Assembly (NCBI GenBank): GCA_022821085.1
Contig: JAJEEG010000006.1
Location: forward strand, 2,439,330-2,503,329
Length of the DNA: 64,000 bases
Source: Candidatus Latescibacterota bacterium
Lineage (GTDB): Bacteria > JAAXHH01
Reading direction: 5' to 3'
Within the stretch, counting starts at the first letter, position 1, and the number at the start of each line of letters is the position of its first letter. The notes under the pieces were generated by a model, which made no database searches, was not told where the DNA came from, and saw only the letters and a list, made by a program, of their open reading frames with translations. Of this stretch, positions 16,639 to 25,153 are shown piece after piece. The position numbers were made by a program, and so were the translations under genes.

Positions 16639-17151
16639 TCAGGAGAATCGGGATTTTCTCGCGCGCAGTTTGCTGATGGTCACGTGCAGGCGGTAACGGA
16701 CCGTCGAAGCCGGAATCCCCGTACGCGAGGCGATTTCCTCGCTGGTCATTCCCGTTACGAAACGCATATGGAAAAGATCGTGATCTCTCCTCGGTATGTA
16801 CCTCATTATCTCAGGTAGGCTGACGGTTTCGAAAATATGGGGGTCCGTATCAGATTTCCATCCGGCAGTTGTGCGAATCGACTCCTCCTTTAGTATTTGA
16901 TGCAACGTCCCGAGGAATGCCCTTTCTCTCCTTCGGGCACGCTGCTTGTCAACGAACAGATTGCCCATGGTCCTGAACAGCCAGGCACGCCTCTTGTGGG
17001 GCGACAGCGATTTGAGCAGATTCAGGTTTTTCATGGCCCGAATGAACGTTTCCTGTAGCAGATCGTCCGCATTGTCTTCGTCCGCGCTCAGAATTTGAGC
17101 GTGCCGCGTAAGTTGAGCGGCATACGTTACATAAAGATCACCAACGGTCAT
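16639..17151 (-). CDS. ECF-like sigma-70 family RNA polymerase sigma factor
   Basis: A 170-residue sigma factor. Region 2 is at about 10-75 with DNADDLLQETFIRAMKN and RAWLFRTMGNLFVDKQRARRR; region 4 is at about 110-165 with MTSEEIASRTGIPASTVRYRLHVTISKLRA forming the helix-turn-helix. No anti-sigma factor gene is adjacent. The downstream gene encodes a repeat protein of unknown function, which may be its target or its regulator. The upstream 327 bases separate it from a divergent HAD gene. Close relatives belong to ECF or SigM-like groups; the target promoter is unknown. Confidence 0.88.
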   Translation of the reverse strand: MTVGDLYVTYAAQLTRHAQILSADEDNADDLLQETFIRAMKNLNLLKSLSPHKRRAWLFRTMGNLFVDKQRARRRERAFLGTLHQILKEESIRTTAGWKSDTDPHIFETVSLPEIMRYIPRRDHDLFHMRFVTGMTSEEIASRTGIPASTVRYRLHVTISKLRARKSRFS

Positions 17152-17478
17152 GCGCTTTTCCGATCATCACAACCTGTGAGCAATTGAAACCTGAACGGTT
17201 CTTATACTTATGACTTCCCGCCGCATGGGGCAGTCTGCCGCGGATGGCGGTTTACTATCACCCGGGTCGATCTACTCAATACGACGATCCATGATGAGGA
17301 ACCGTTTGGAAAACATGCATGCGGGTTGTGTGCGGCCGAGGTGTGCATAGTCTCTCAGCCATTAAAATACGGATAAGAAACAGGGATCTTTTCACTGCTG
17401 TATCTCTTGTCGCTTAACAGCGGGTAGACCATATTCATTCAAGTCTTGCATAGATGCTGACTGGTACAGGATAATGCC
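17152..17478. other. Intergenic region between divergent sigma factor and HAD genes
   Basis: These 327 bases contain no convincing gene. A GAACC-type element lies upstream of the sigma gene on the minus strand (near 17190), which could be an ECF -35 box for autoregulation, but no matching -10 is clear. Confidence 0.4.
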
Positions 17479-18171
17479 GTGGATATTTCCGCAGTATCCT
17501 TCGACGTGGACCAGACCCTGATCGACACGGATCAGGTCATCATGCGATCCATGGAGTCCGTGCGCGATGAACTGATGAGGTGTGTTCCGGGTGAGCAGTC
17601 GCGGAGTCTTACGGTGGAGGAGATGTGGTCTATTCGCGACCGGGAGGAGAAAGGGTACACGGGCGATGTGAGGGACTACGACGAAATCCGGCGGAACTCA
17701 TTCCTGAAGATGCTTGACCATGTCGGTTACTCGGGGCCCGATCTCTCGCACCAACTCAACGAATCCTACCTGAAATACCGGTATAAAGATATCCAGCCTT
17801 ACGAAGATGTCGTGCCCGCGCTCGATGTCCTTGGCCCGCGTTACACGCTCGGCCTGCTGTCCAACGGCAACAACTACCCCGGATATTTCGGTCTCGCGGG
17901 ACGGTTTGACTTCGCCGTCTTCGCCCAGGACGTTCGAATCGAAAAACCCGATCCCAGGATCTTCCGCATCGCGGCGGAACGGGCTTCGTGCGAATTGAGT
18001 CAGATCATGCACGTGGGTGATTCGCTGGAAACCGACGTAGCGGCCGCGCAGGCTGTCGGCGCAATCGGTGTCTGGCTGAACCGGGAAGGCGAGGCGAACG
18101 ATTCGGGGATCGAGCCGGACCATGAAATCACGTCGTTGACCGAACTGCCAGCTATTCTGGGCCTGGGGTAA
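17479..18171 (+). CDS. HAD superfamily hydrolase
   Basis: A 230-residue HAD-like hydrolase. Motif I is FDVDQTLIDTD (nucleophile Asp in DVDQT), motif II is LLSNGNN, motif III is the lysine of IEKPDPRIF and motif IV is HVGDSLETDVAAAQ. The region between motifs I and II is an alpha-helical cap, as in phosphatases of the phosphoglycolate/pyrophosphatase type. The start is GTG at 17479. Substrate is unknown; it stands alone on the plus strand. Confidence 0.88.
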   Translation: MDISAVSFDVDQTLIDTDQVIMRSMESVRDELMRCVPGEQSRSLTVEEMWSIRDREEKGYTGDVRDYDEIRRNSFLKMLDHVGYSGPDLSHQLNESYLKYRYKDIQPYEDVVPALDVLGPRYTLGLLSNGNNYPGYFGLAGRFDFAVFAQDVRIEKPDPRIFRIAAERASCELSQIMHVGDSLETDVAAAQAVGAIGVWLNREGEANDSGIEPDHEITSLTELPAILGLG

Positions 18172-18229
18172 CCGGACAACACCAACAATAGTTGGGTTGG
18201 CGCGCTGATCCTGGTTGTGACGATCAGGT

Positions 18230-18715
18230 TTATCCCACTCGGCTGAACGCCAGCCGCTCTCCGGCGAATCCCTCGCGCCAGATGCTCGTGCACGCCTCCA
18301 CCATCTCCCCGAGATTCTCCGTAACCTCGCCGAAGCGATTACCGGGGACCAGGCCCATGTTGGGTGACAGGATCAGATTGTCCCGTCCGTAGAAGATCGC
18401 GAGATCGACCAGGCCCCTGCTGAAGGCGACCTCGCGCAACGACGGCACGTTGACGGCGCCGGGTGGAAAGTAGAAGTAAAGCAGGTCCCCGGTGATCGGC
18501 GTAACTGTGGGATTCTCCATACCGATCTCACTCGGTGCGAAGGGTGGGACGAGGGCATAGACTTCATTGCTCGCGTATTTGGCGTGATAGGCATCATTCT
18601 CCTGCGGCAGTGCATTCCACAGCGCCTCGCACGTCTTCGGCGCAAGGTCGTCCAGCAACCGCGCGATACAGCTCACGCCGCGTTTTCGCAAGGTCACTTC
18701 GATAAATCGATCCAT
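18230..18715 (-). CDS. DUF3830 family protein (cyclophilin-like fold)
   Basis: A 161-residue protein of the DUF3830 family, recognisable by RGVSCIARLLDDLAPKTCEALWNALP, HAKYASNEVYALVPPF, ENPTVTPITGDLLYFYFP and AIFYGRDN. The fold is cyclophilin-like and the family occurs with catabolic enzymes. It is the last gene of a three-gene minus-strand run after an acetoacetate decarboxylase-like and a racemase-like gene, with only 10 bases to the racemase. No catalytic role has been shown for DUF3830; a binding or auxiliary role in the pathway is a guess. Confidence 0.82.
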   Translation of the reverse strand: MDRFIEVTLRKRGVSCIARLLDDLAPKTCEALWNALPQENDAYHAKYASNEVYALVPPFAPSEIGMENPTVTPITGDLLYFYFPPGAVNVPSLREVAFSRGLVDLAIFYGRDNLILSPNMGLVPGNRFGEVTENLGEMVEACTSIWREGFAGERLAFSRVG

Positions 18716-18725
18716 GCCGGTCTCC

Positions 18726-19460
18726 TTACAGTTCTCCTGGGTCGCCTGCCATCATCCGTCCCAGGCCGGACTGTGGCGTCAGACGGTCCGCAAGGCGCAG
18801 GGCTTCCCACATCGTCACCTGGTTCGCCGTCAGCACCGTTTTACCGACCGCCGTCTCGAGTTCAGAAAGTAAACCTGCGGTGTGCAGTGCGGTGTCCGGA
18901 ATCAGCACCGCTTCCGCTTCGGGATGATCGTTGGCTCGGGCAAAGCGCAGCACCTCGTCGCGTTCAATTAGCGCGGAATCGTCCCCCGACCACACTCCGA
19001 GGCATCCCATGTGAACCACCTCAAGGCCATCTGCATCCAGAAAATCGCAAAAGAGGTCGGAAAGTGCTTCGGGGTACGTTGAGGCCACGGCGACACGCTT
19101 CAATCCGAGGGCTTTGTAGGCACTGAGGAACGCCAGCGACGTGCTCGATGACGGCACGCCGAGTGCGTCGGCCAGGTCCTGTGCCTGGCGCCGCGCTCCA
19201 TCCACGCCGAACGCAAAGCTTGCGCTGGTGCAGGCCCACATACAGACGTCAACGTCTTGAGGACGCAGTTCCTCGGCCCCCGCGAGAAGGTATTCCCGGC
19301 TGCCGGTGATCTGCGTCTCGTCGATACGATGCAGGTTCGGACTTTCGGTATGAACCACCCGGACATCCACCGCGGGCTTCAATGCGGCGGCGAGAAGCGG
19401 ATAGTCGTCTTCCGCGGAATACGCGGGGTAGAGGATGCCGATCTTGAGCGGGTTTTCCAT
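18726..19460 (-). CDS. Asp/Glu racemase / maleate isomerase superfamily protein with altered active site
   Basis: A 244-residue protein of the superfamily that includes maleate cis-trans isomerase and arylmalonate decarboxylase. The first catalytic cysteine is present as Cys77 in WACTSASF. The second, expected in a SCTxLRT segment, reads IPDTALHT, so an aspartate (Asp189) replaces it. With one cysteine it cannot use the usual two-base racemase mechanism; the arrangement is the reverse of arylmalonate decarboxylase, which keeps the second. It sits between the ADC-like and DUF3830 genes and probably acts in the same pathway. The activity should be left open. Confidence 0.8.
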   Translation of the reverse strand: MENPLKIGILYPAYSAEDDYPLLAAALKPAVDVRVVHTESPNLHRIDETQITGSREYLLAGAEELRPQDVDVCMWACTSASFAFGVDGARRQAQDLADALGVPSSSTSLAFLSAYKALGLKRVAVASTYPEALSDLFCDFLDADGLEVVHMGCLGVWSGDDSALIERDEVLRFARANDHPEAEAVLIPDTALHTAGLLSELETAVGKTVLTANQVTMWEALRLADRLTPQSGLGRMMAGDPGEL

Positions 19461-19519
19461 GGGTAGAGATATCTCGCATGTACCTTTGCGGCCTACCGGA
19501 CTGCACCTCGCGCAATCCG

Positions 19520-20281
19520 TTACGGTTCCTCACGCAAATAGTCGTAGACAACCCGCGCATATCCTTCGGAATAGCTGCTCTCCATATGAAAGGCATCGCC
19601 GTATTCGAGCGGCGCGAGCGGGGTGAGGTCGCACCGCGGTGAAGCACCGAGTTCGATGGTGCCCTTCCCTTGCGCGAAGGAGTGCACTTCCACGTCCTGG
19701 GTCGTTTCGGTGCAGTCGATCAACTGCTTTATCGCAGGTCCCGGACCGTCGGCCCGGGGTATGATCTTCAAGCGCCATGCCGGGGTAAGGGCGGGCATCG
19801 GGTCGTGGGGCGGGTCGGCATCCTGGGGATCACCGGCTTCCACGCTCGAGGCGATGCGCAACACCGGCCCACCGCCATAGGAGGTCTCCGTGACCATGGA
19901 CCGATCCGTATGGGTCACCTTCATGTCCGCGTATACCTTCGGCGTCCCGTAGATCTCCCGGCCCGCGGCGATGCCGGCGGGACCGTTGTGGAAGACATGG
20001 GAGCAGTAGAACCCGGTCTGGTCCCGGAAATGGCATTTCATCACGATAAACGACTCGTCGAAGGGTCCGTAATTCTCACAATATGGCACCTCCAAGCCCG
20101 AGGCCACGCACAACCCGTCCGCCGCCGCCTGCAGGGGCTCCGGGAGAAACTCCTGCACAGCGTCTGGCGCGGCATGAAAGAAGACGAAATGGAACCGCAC
20201 GTTCCGATAAACCGCCGGTAGGGGCGGGTAGAAGGGGCTTCCCGCCGGCATGTTCCAGCCGTCATCGTGTTTAAGTCTCAT
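19520..20281 (-). CDS. Acetoacetate decarboxylase family protein
   Basis: The protein contains GREIYGTPKVYADM, where the lysine is the Schiff-base residue of acetoacetate decarboxylases. From the start at 20281 this lysine is Lys115. The N-terminal MPAGSPFYPPLP and mid-region VPYCENYGPFDES also fit. A longer frame reaches an ATG at 20347 but its extra 22 residues are unlike the family. Family members range from true decarboxylases to aldolases and dehydratases, so the exact reaction is not fixed. It is the first gene of the minus-strand trio, divergent from the sulfatase. Confidence 0.8.
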   Translation of the reverse strand: MRLKHDDGWNMPAGSPFYPPLPAVYRNVRFHFVFFHAAPDAVQEFLPEPLQAAADGLCVASGLEVPYCENYGPFDESFIVMKCHFRDQTGFYCSHVFHNGPAGIAAGREIYGTPKVYADMKVTHTDRSMVTETSYGGGPVLRIASSVEAGDPQDADPPHDPMPALTPAWRLKIIPRADGPGPAIKQLIDCTETTQDVEVHSFAQGKGTIELGASPRCDLTPLAPLEYGDAFHMESSYSEGYARVVYDYLREEP

Positions 20282-20497
20282 GTGCGGGTCCCGAGCCGCG
20301 GTGGGCGATGCGATTTGTGTAATGTGCAGGACCATGTTCCTTGTCATTAACTTAAAGGTCTGGCATATTAGGTACAGGATGAATTCGCCAGCAGTTGCTC
20401 AAGCATCTTCACTATCGCCTACGCCAACTTCAATCGGTGCCGCATCAATCGGAAACGGGTGGTGCGAGACCGTTTCCCGGACCTCAAGAACATAACT

Positions 20498-21970
20498 ATG
20501 CCCGATTCCACCCCCAACATCATCTACATCCTCGCCGACGACATGGGATACGGCGACATGGGGTGCAACAACTCCGGTTCGAAGATCCCGACGCCCCACC
20601 TGGACCTGCTCGCCGGGGAATGCATGCGTTTTACCGACGCCCACGCCCCGTCGAGCGTGTGCACGCCGAGCCGGTACGCTCTGCTGACCGGCCGTTACGC
20701 CTGGCGCACGCCCTTGCAGAACAGCGTCCTGTGGCCCTACGATCCGCCCCTGATCGAGCACGGACGCCTCACCGCCGCGGAATTGCTTCGCCGGCAGGGA
20801 TACCGCACCGCGTGCATCGGAAAATGGCACCTCGGTTGGGAATGGGCCACCCGCGACGGCAAGCCGGCCCACGAGGGCACGGAGGTGGGCAGGCTGGACC
20901 GGGAACTGCGGGAGGAACGGGAACGGCACGTCGATTTCAGCGCGCCCATGCGCGGGGGGCCGGTCGACTGCGGATTCGACACGTACTTCGGCGTGGACGT
21001 ACCTAATTTCCCGCCCTACACCTGGTTCGAGCAGGACCGCCTCGCCGGGGAGCCGACGGTAACCAAGCCCGACGACATGTTCGGATGGCCGGGCGTCATG
21101 AAACCGGGCTGGTCCCTCGAGGAGATGATCCCCGCATTCATACGCCGCGCGGTCAACTTCATCGAATCTTCCGGACCCGATCCGTTCTTCCTCTACTTCC
21201 CGCTCACGTCGCCCCACACGCCCATCGTGCCCAACGCGCCCTTCATCGGCCGGAGCGGCTCGGGGCTCTACGGCGACTTCGTATGCGAGGTGGACTGGGT
21301 GGTGGGCCAGATCATGGCGGCCCTGGAGCGCCGCGGCATCGCCGACGACACGCTGCTGATCTTCACGAGCGACAACGGACCGGAATGCGCCCCGGCCGCG
21401 GACGGCGGAAGCTACGAGCACGCGCGGCTTCACGGCCACTACAGCATGGGGAACCTGCGCGGCGTCAAGCGCGACGTGTGGGAGGGCGGACACCGCGTCC
21501 CCTTCCTCGCCCGGTGGCCGGGTGTTGTGCCTGCAGGCTCGGTCTGCGACCAGCTCACCACCCTGGGCGATTTCATGGCGACCTGCGCCGAGCTGACTGG
21601 CGTCGATCTGCGCGAGGATGAAGGCGAGGACAGCGTGAGCATGCTGCCGTTGTTGGAGGGGGAGACCGGTGACCCGGTGCGGGATTTCGCCGTTCACCAC
21701 AGTTGCCACGGGACCTTCGCCATCCGCAGGGAGAATTGGGTCTTCATCGACGCCCCGGACGGGGACGACAACCGCGAACCCGACTGGTTCAAGGAGGAGC
21801 GCGGCTACACCGCCCACGACTACCCCGGCGAGCTCTTCAATCTCGACGTCGACATTTCAGAACGGATAAACCGGTACGGCGACCACCCGGCACTCGTCCG
21901 GGAGATGTCGCAGATGCTGGAACGGGTGAAGTCGGAAGTGATTTCGGAAAGGCCGTCGCCCGGGCGATGA
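20498..21970 (+). CDS. Sulfatase (type I, formylglycine-dependent)
   Basis: A 490-residue sulfatase of the alkaline-phosphatase superfamily. Metal-binding DD is at 14-15 (YILADDMGYGD), the modification motif is SVCTPSR with Cys55 as the residue converted to formylglycine, GKWHLGW supplies Lys109 and His111, and TSDNGPE gives the later metal ligands. There is no signal peptide, so it is probably cytoplasmic or lacks Sec export. A formylglycine-generating enzyme must exist elsewhere in the genome. The ATG at 20498 is preferred to an upstream start. Its stop overlaps the next gene (ATGA), so a HAD phosphatase is translationally coupled to it. Confidence 0.92.
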   Translation: MPDSTPNIIYILADDMGYGDMGCNNSGSKIPTPHLDLLAGECMRFTDAHAPSSVCTPSRYALLTGRYAWRTPLQNSVLWPYDPPLIEHGRLTAAELLRRQGYRTACIGKWHLGWEWATRDGKPAHEGTEVGRLDRELREERERHVDFSAPMRGGPVDCGFDTYFGVDVPNFPPYTWFEQDRLAGEPTVTKPDDMFGWPGVMKPGWSLEEMIPAFIRRAVNFIESSGPDPFFLYFPLTSPHTPIVPNAPFIGRSGSGLYGDFVCEVDWVVGQIMAALERRGIADDTLLIFTSDNGPECAPAADGGSYEHARLHGHYSMGNLRGVKRDVWEGGHRVPFLARWPGVVPAGSVCDQLTTLGDFMATCAELTGVDLREDEGEDSVSMLPLLEGETGDPVRDFAVHHSCHGTFAIRRENWVFIDAPDGDDNREPDWFKEERGYTAHDYPGELFNLDVDISERINRYGDHPALVREMSQMLERVKSEVISERPSPGR

Positions 21971-22617
21971 TTCGATGTGTGCTCTTTGACCTGGATGGTA
22001 CGCTGATCGACACGTTGAACCTGTATGTTCGGGCGGTAGTCCGGACGCTGCAGGCGACCGGACACAACCTGATGTCCCTGGAAGAAGTCCTGTCGCTCCG
22101 CCTGAATTCCGAACCGCGGCTCATGGCCCATTTCTATCCGCCGGATGAAGTTGAAGGCGCCCATCAGCGCTTCCTTGAAAACTACCGCGGACTGCACGCC
22201 CGGTACTTCGATGGCGTGTATCCCGGCGTCGACGGACTGCTCAAATCGTTGCGCAGCCGAGGTATCAAACTGGGAATCGTTACCGGCAAGAGCCGGGGCG
22301 CCTGGACGATCACCCGTGAACACGTTCGGTTGGGCACATTCGATACGATGGTCTTCGATGACGATGTATCCACTCCCAAACCGGATTGCGAGGGTCTCGT
22401 AAAGGCGATGATCAACCTGAGCGCTTCACCTTCGGAAACCGTCTACGTCGGCGACTCCGTCGATGACCTGGAAGCCGCGACTGCCGCGGGCACCGGGTTC
22501 ATAGCGGCCTTCTGGTCAAAATCCGAACCGGAAATCCTGGCCTTTGAGCAGGCCGCCGTAGAGATCGGTCCGTATGCCGGCGCGGACGATCCTGGTAATG
22601 TCGTACGGTTTATATAG
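21967..22617 (+). CDS. HAD hydrolase, phosphoglycolate phosphatase-like
   Basis: A 216-residue HAD phosphatase beginning MIRCVLFDLDGTLIDT. Motif I is FDLDGT, motif II VTGKSRG, motif III TPKPDCEG and motif IV VYVGDSVDDLEAATAAG. The cap lies between residues 15 and 80. The start is fixed by a four-base overlap (ATGA) with the sulfatase stop; the frame is open further upstream but that extension is antiparallel to the sulfatase end and is not used. Coupling suggests joint expression, though the two reactions need not be consecutive. Confidence 0.88.
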   Translation: MIRCVLFDLDGTLIDTLNLYVRAVVRTLQATGHNLMSLEEVLSLRLNSEPRLMAHFYPPDEVEGAHQRFLENYRGLHARYFDGVYPGVDGLLKSLRSRGIKLGIVTGKSRGAWTITREHVRLGTFDTMVFDDDVSTPKPDCEGLVKAMINLSASPSETVYVGDSVDDLEAATAAGTGFIAAFWSKSEPEILAFEQAAVEIGPYAGADDPGNVVRFI

Positions 22618-22668
22618 GAGAGCGCGACGAAGAAACTTCCGCAGGACGATACCATACCGTAGCGCACC

Positions 22669-23514
22669 ATGCCCGATTACAACTATCATTTCGATTATGA
22701 TAATATCGAGGCGGCCCTGGCCTGCCTGGATGAATACGGCTTCTGCGTCATTCGGCAGCTGATCGGCCTGGACATGGTCTCCGCACTGAAGGATTCCATT
22801 GATCGTCACCTGGATCCGGAGGGCGACCTGGCCCCGGCGTCCAACCGGTATCACATGGCCTTCGCCGAGGACAGCGAGCCCGTCTGGGACCTGGTGGACA
22901 ACCCGGCCTACATGCATTTCATACGCACCGTGCACGGTACGACCGACCTCTGCCTGCATCGCTCCGCGGCCATCCTGCGCACGCCGGGCGAAGGCATGGG
23001 CCGCTGGCACCAGGACCACCGGGGACACATCGAGAATCCGCAACGGGCCAATGACGTCCTGAACCGGTATCCCATCCCCAGCGGTGCGTGGTTCTACCTC
23101 AACGGGAGCCATCCCGATCGCAGCGGCATCGCGGTCATCGAGAAATCCAATCATCTGGAGTGGGAAGGCCCCGAAGGGTTCGTCATGGGACCGGATCGAA
23201 CCGGCCTGTACCCCGAGGGCAGTACGCCCGACACGCCCTACGACCCCATGTCCGTGCCCGGCTGCGTCCCGGTCCTCGCCGACCCCGGCGATCTGATCTG
23301 CTTCGCCGCGCTCACCTGGCACGCCAACATGGCCACCCGCGAGCGGCGCTACTCCTGCGGCATCGGGTTCCGCCCCAAAAACTGGCGCATCGATGCACCG
23401 TGGCCCCTGCCCTCTTCGGCCGCCGCCCTCGCCGATCGACTTCCTGATCGCCTCAAGCATTTCACCGACGGATACACGGGTTTCGACGGGGAGTGGAGGG
23501 CGGACGAAACCTGA
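22669..23514 (+). CDS. Phytanoyl-CoA dioxygenase family protein (PhyH copy 2)
   Basis: A 281-residue Fe(II)/2-oxoglutarate dioxygenase-like protein. The H-x-D pair is in RWHQDHRGHIEN, and the distal histidine is in ALTWHANMATRERR, with RRYSCGIGFRP downstream as the cosubstrate-binding region. The start ATG at 22669 directly follows the HAD gene after 51 bases. The protein lacks the LTxEQ opening of copy 1 and is clearly divergent from it, so the PhyH genes here are not recent copies of one another. Confidence 0.88.
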   Translation: MPDYNYHFDYDNIEAALACLDEYGFCVIRQLIGLDMVSALKDSIDRHLDPEGDLAPASNRYHMAFAEDSEPVWDLVDNPAYMHFIRTVHGTTDLCLHRSAAILRTPGEGMGRWHQDHRGHIENPQRANDVLNRYPIPSGAWFYLNGSHPDRSGIAVIEKSNHLEWEGPEGFVMGPDRTGLYPEGSTPDTPYDPMSVPGCVPVLADPGDLICFAALTWHANMATRERRYSCGIGFRPKNWRIDAPWPLPSSAAALADRLPDRLKHFTDGYTGFDGEWRADET

Positions 23515-23538
23515 TACGCGATCCACGGTTGGAACTTC

Positions 23539-24225
23539 ATGATTACAACGTTGTTCTTCGATATCGGTGAGACCATCCTGGACGCCGGATCGCAGATGGA
23601 CGCGTTGATGGAAGTGCACCGAAATGTGCTGGAGGACTTTGGCTTTCCTCTGGCGCAGGAAGAATATCGACAGTTGGACGACAGGATGATAAGGGCATTC
23701 GTGCCCAGTGCGATGCATGCGATTACGTGGCATTTCGCCAAGCCGGATAAAGGCCTGCACGACGACATAACCGGCAAGATACGTTCGCACTATGATGAAA
23801 TAAGGCAGATCGAAGTACGACTCTATCCCGGCGTGGACGGTCTACTTGAAACGTTGGCCGGTGATTTCACCCTTGGCCTGGCCGGTAACGCGCCTGCGTC
23901 GGTGCTGAAATCACTGGAAGAACTCGGCGTATTGCGCTGGTTCACCCATACCGACGTATCCGGGCGTATCGGAATCAAGAAGCCGGACCCTCGATTCTTC
24001 GAGACCATTCTTGCCAATGCGCGCACGAGCGCGTCTGAAGCGGCCATGATTGGCGACCGGCTCAACAACGACATCATACCGGCCAAACGAATCGGCATGA
24101 AGACGATCTGGATACGATGGGGGCGTTACCGTGTCATGGAACCTCGCACGCCGGATGAAATTCCCGATGCGACCGTGGCCGATGTGTGTGAAATATCGGG
24201 CGCGGTAAACTCTTTCGTTGATTGA
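23539..24225 (+). CDS. HAD superfamily hydrolase
   Basis: A 228-residue HAD hydrolase with motif I FFDIGETILD (the Asp-x-Gly-x-Thr variant), motif II GLAGNAPAS, motif III IKKPDPRFF and motif IV MIGDRLNNDIIPAKRIGMKTIWIRWG. The GETIL and IRWGRY elements resemble the subgroup that includes N-acylneuraminate-9-phosphatase-like proteins. It is 24 bases after the PhyH gene and likely cotranscribed with the sulfatase operon. It is the third HAD gene within seven kilobases. Confidence 0.85.
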   Translation: MITTLFFDIGETILDAGSQMDALMEVHRNVLEDFGFPLAQEEYRQLDDRMIRAFVPSAMHAITWHFAKPDKGLHDDITGKIRSHYDEIRQIEVRLYPGVDGLLETLAGDFTLGLAGNAPASVLKSLEELGVLRWFTHTDVSGRIGIKKPDPRFFETILANARTSASEAAMIGDRLNNDIIPAKRIGMKTIWIRWGRYRVMEPRTPDEIPDATVADVCEISGAVNSFVD

Positions 24226-24298
24226 CGCCCTGATCCAGAACAGTATAGATTCCGCCTGCAACCACTAACCCAGGTAGTATCAGAAGTTTGCGTGAATC

Positions 24299-25111
24299 AT
24301 GTGCTCCCGCCCGCTCGATCCAAATAGTCTTCCCGATCCCATCCAGTCTCGCCTCAGGGGTTATTCTTCCGACGGCCGGAATCTTCGGACCGAATCCAGT
24401 TCAGCTGTATACCTCTACACGCATCCCTTGAAGAGCGGTTTGATCCTGAAGACGAGAGACGTACGGCTGCGACCGCAGGAACCGGATCTGCTGGCGGAGA
24501 CCGTGGCCCTGACCTGGTTGCAGGACAAACTGCCCGTGCCCGAATACCGGTGCTTTCACGTGGAAGGCGAAACACAGTACCTGCTCATGACGCAGTTGGA
24601 AGGCGTAACGGGGATCCATCCGGAAGCGACGAAGGATCCAGCGCGTCTCGTGGAGAAATTCGCACAGGGCCTGCGCGAAGTACACGCGCTGGCTGTCGGT
24701 TCCTGTCCCATGGATTGGCGCATGTCGCGGTTCTTTCCGTGGGCGGATGGCCTGATCAACGGAGGTGTGTTTGACGATCGGATCCCGGCAGGTGGGACCA
24801 GAGACCGTCTAAGAGAAGAACTCGACGCGATCAGAGCCGCGCTGCCCGAGGAGGAAGACCCGGTATTCACCCACGGTGATTACTGCTTGCCTAACGTCAT
24901 GTTCCAGGACGGCAAGCTGACCGGATACATAGACCTTGGTTACGCGGGAGTCGGCGACCGGTACATGGATTTCGTGTCTGCGAGCTGGACGATACAGAGG
25001 AACCTGGGCGAAGAATGGATCGCCCCGTTCTTCAACGCCTATGGTCTCGAGCATCCCGACCAGGAGAAAATGAAGACCTGGCAGAGCGTGTTCGAATTTG
25101 TCTTTCGATAG
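24299..25111 (+). CDS. APH(3')-like aminoglycoside phosphotransferase family protein
   Basis: A 270-residue kinase-like phosphotransferase. Lys51 in LILKTRDV is the nucleotide lysine, and FTHGDYCLPNVMF supplies Asp194 and Asn199 of the catalytic loop; the YIDLGYAGVGDRYMD metal loop with Asp212 matches the APH(3') signature very well. Unlike the two kinases at 12-14 kb it keeps the catalytic asparagine, so it belongs to a different branch. Aminoglycoside resistance is plausible but not demonstrated by sequence; environmental members often act on other substrates. Confidence 0.82.
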   Translation: MCSRPLDPNSLPDPIQSRLRGYSSDGRNLRTESSSAVYLYTHPLKSGLILKTRDVRLRPQEPDLLAETVALTWLQDKLPVPEYRCFHVEGETQYLLMTQLEGVTGIHPEATKDPARLVEKFAQGLREVHALAVGSCPMDWRMSRFFPWADGLINGGVFDDRIPAGGTRDRLREELDAIRAALPEEEDPVFTHGDYCLPNVMFQDGKLTGYIDLGYAGVGDRYMDFVSASWTIQRNLGEEWIAPFFNAYGLEHPDQEKMKTWQSVFEFVFR

Positions 25112-25153
25112 GATATAAACTCGCAAACGACACACCGACGGGAGGCGATGTCA

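Noticed and set aside
17446-17475. TTGCAT-18-GATAAT as promoter for the HAD gene
   Set aside because: Transcription would begin after the GTG start codon, so it does not fit the gene as called.
20399-21817. 472-codon minus-strand frame opposite the sulfatase
   Set aside because: It is a shadow frame of the sulfatase with no recognisable motif and would require overlap with a gene that has a full catalytic signature.
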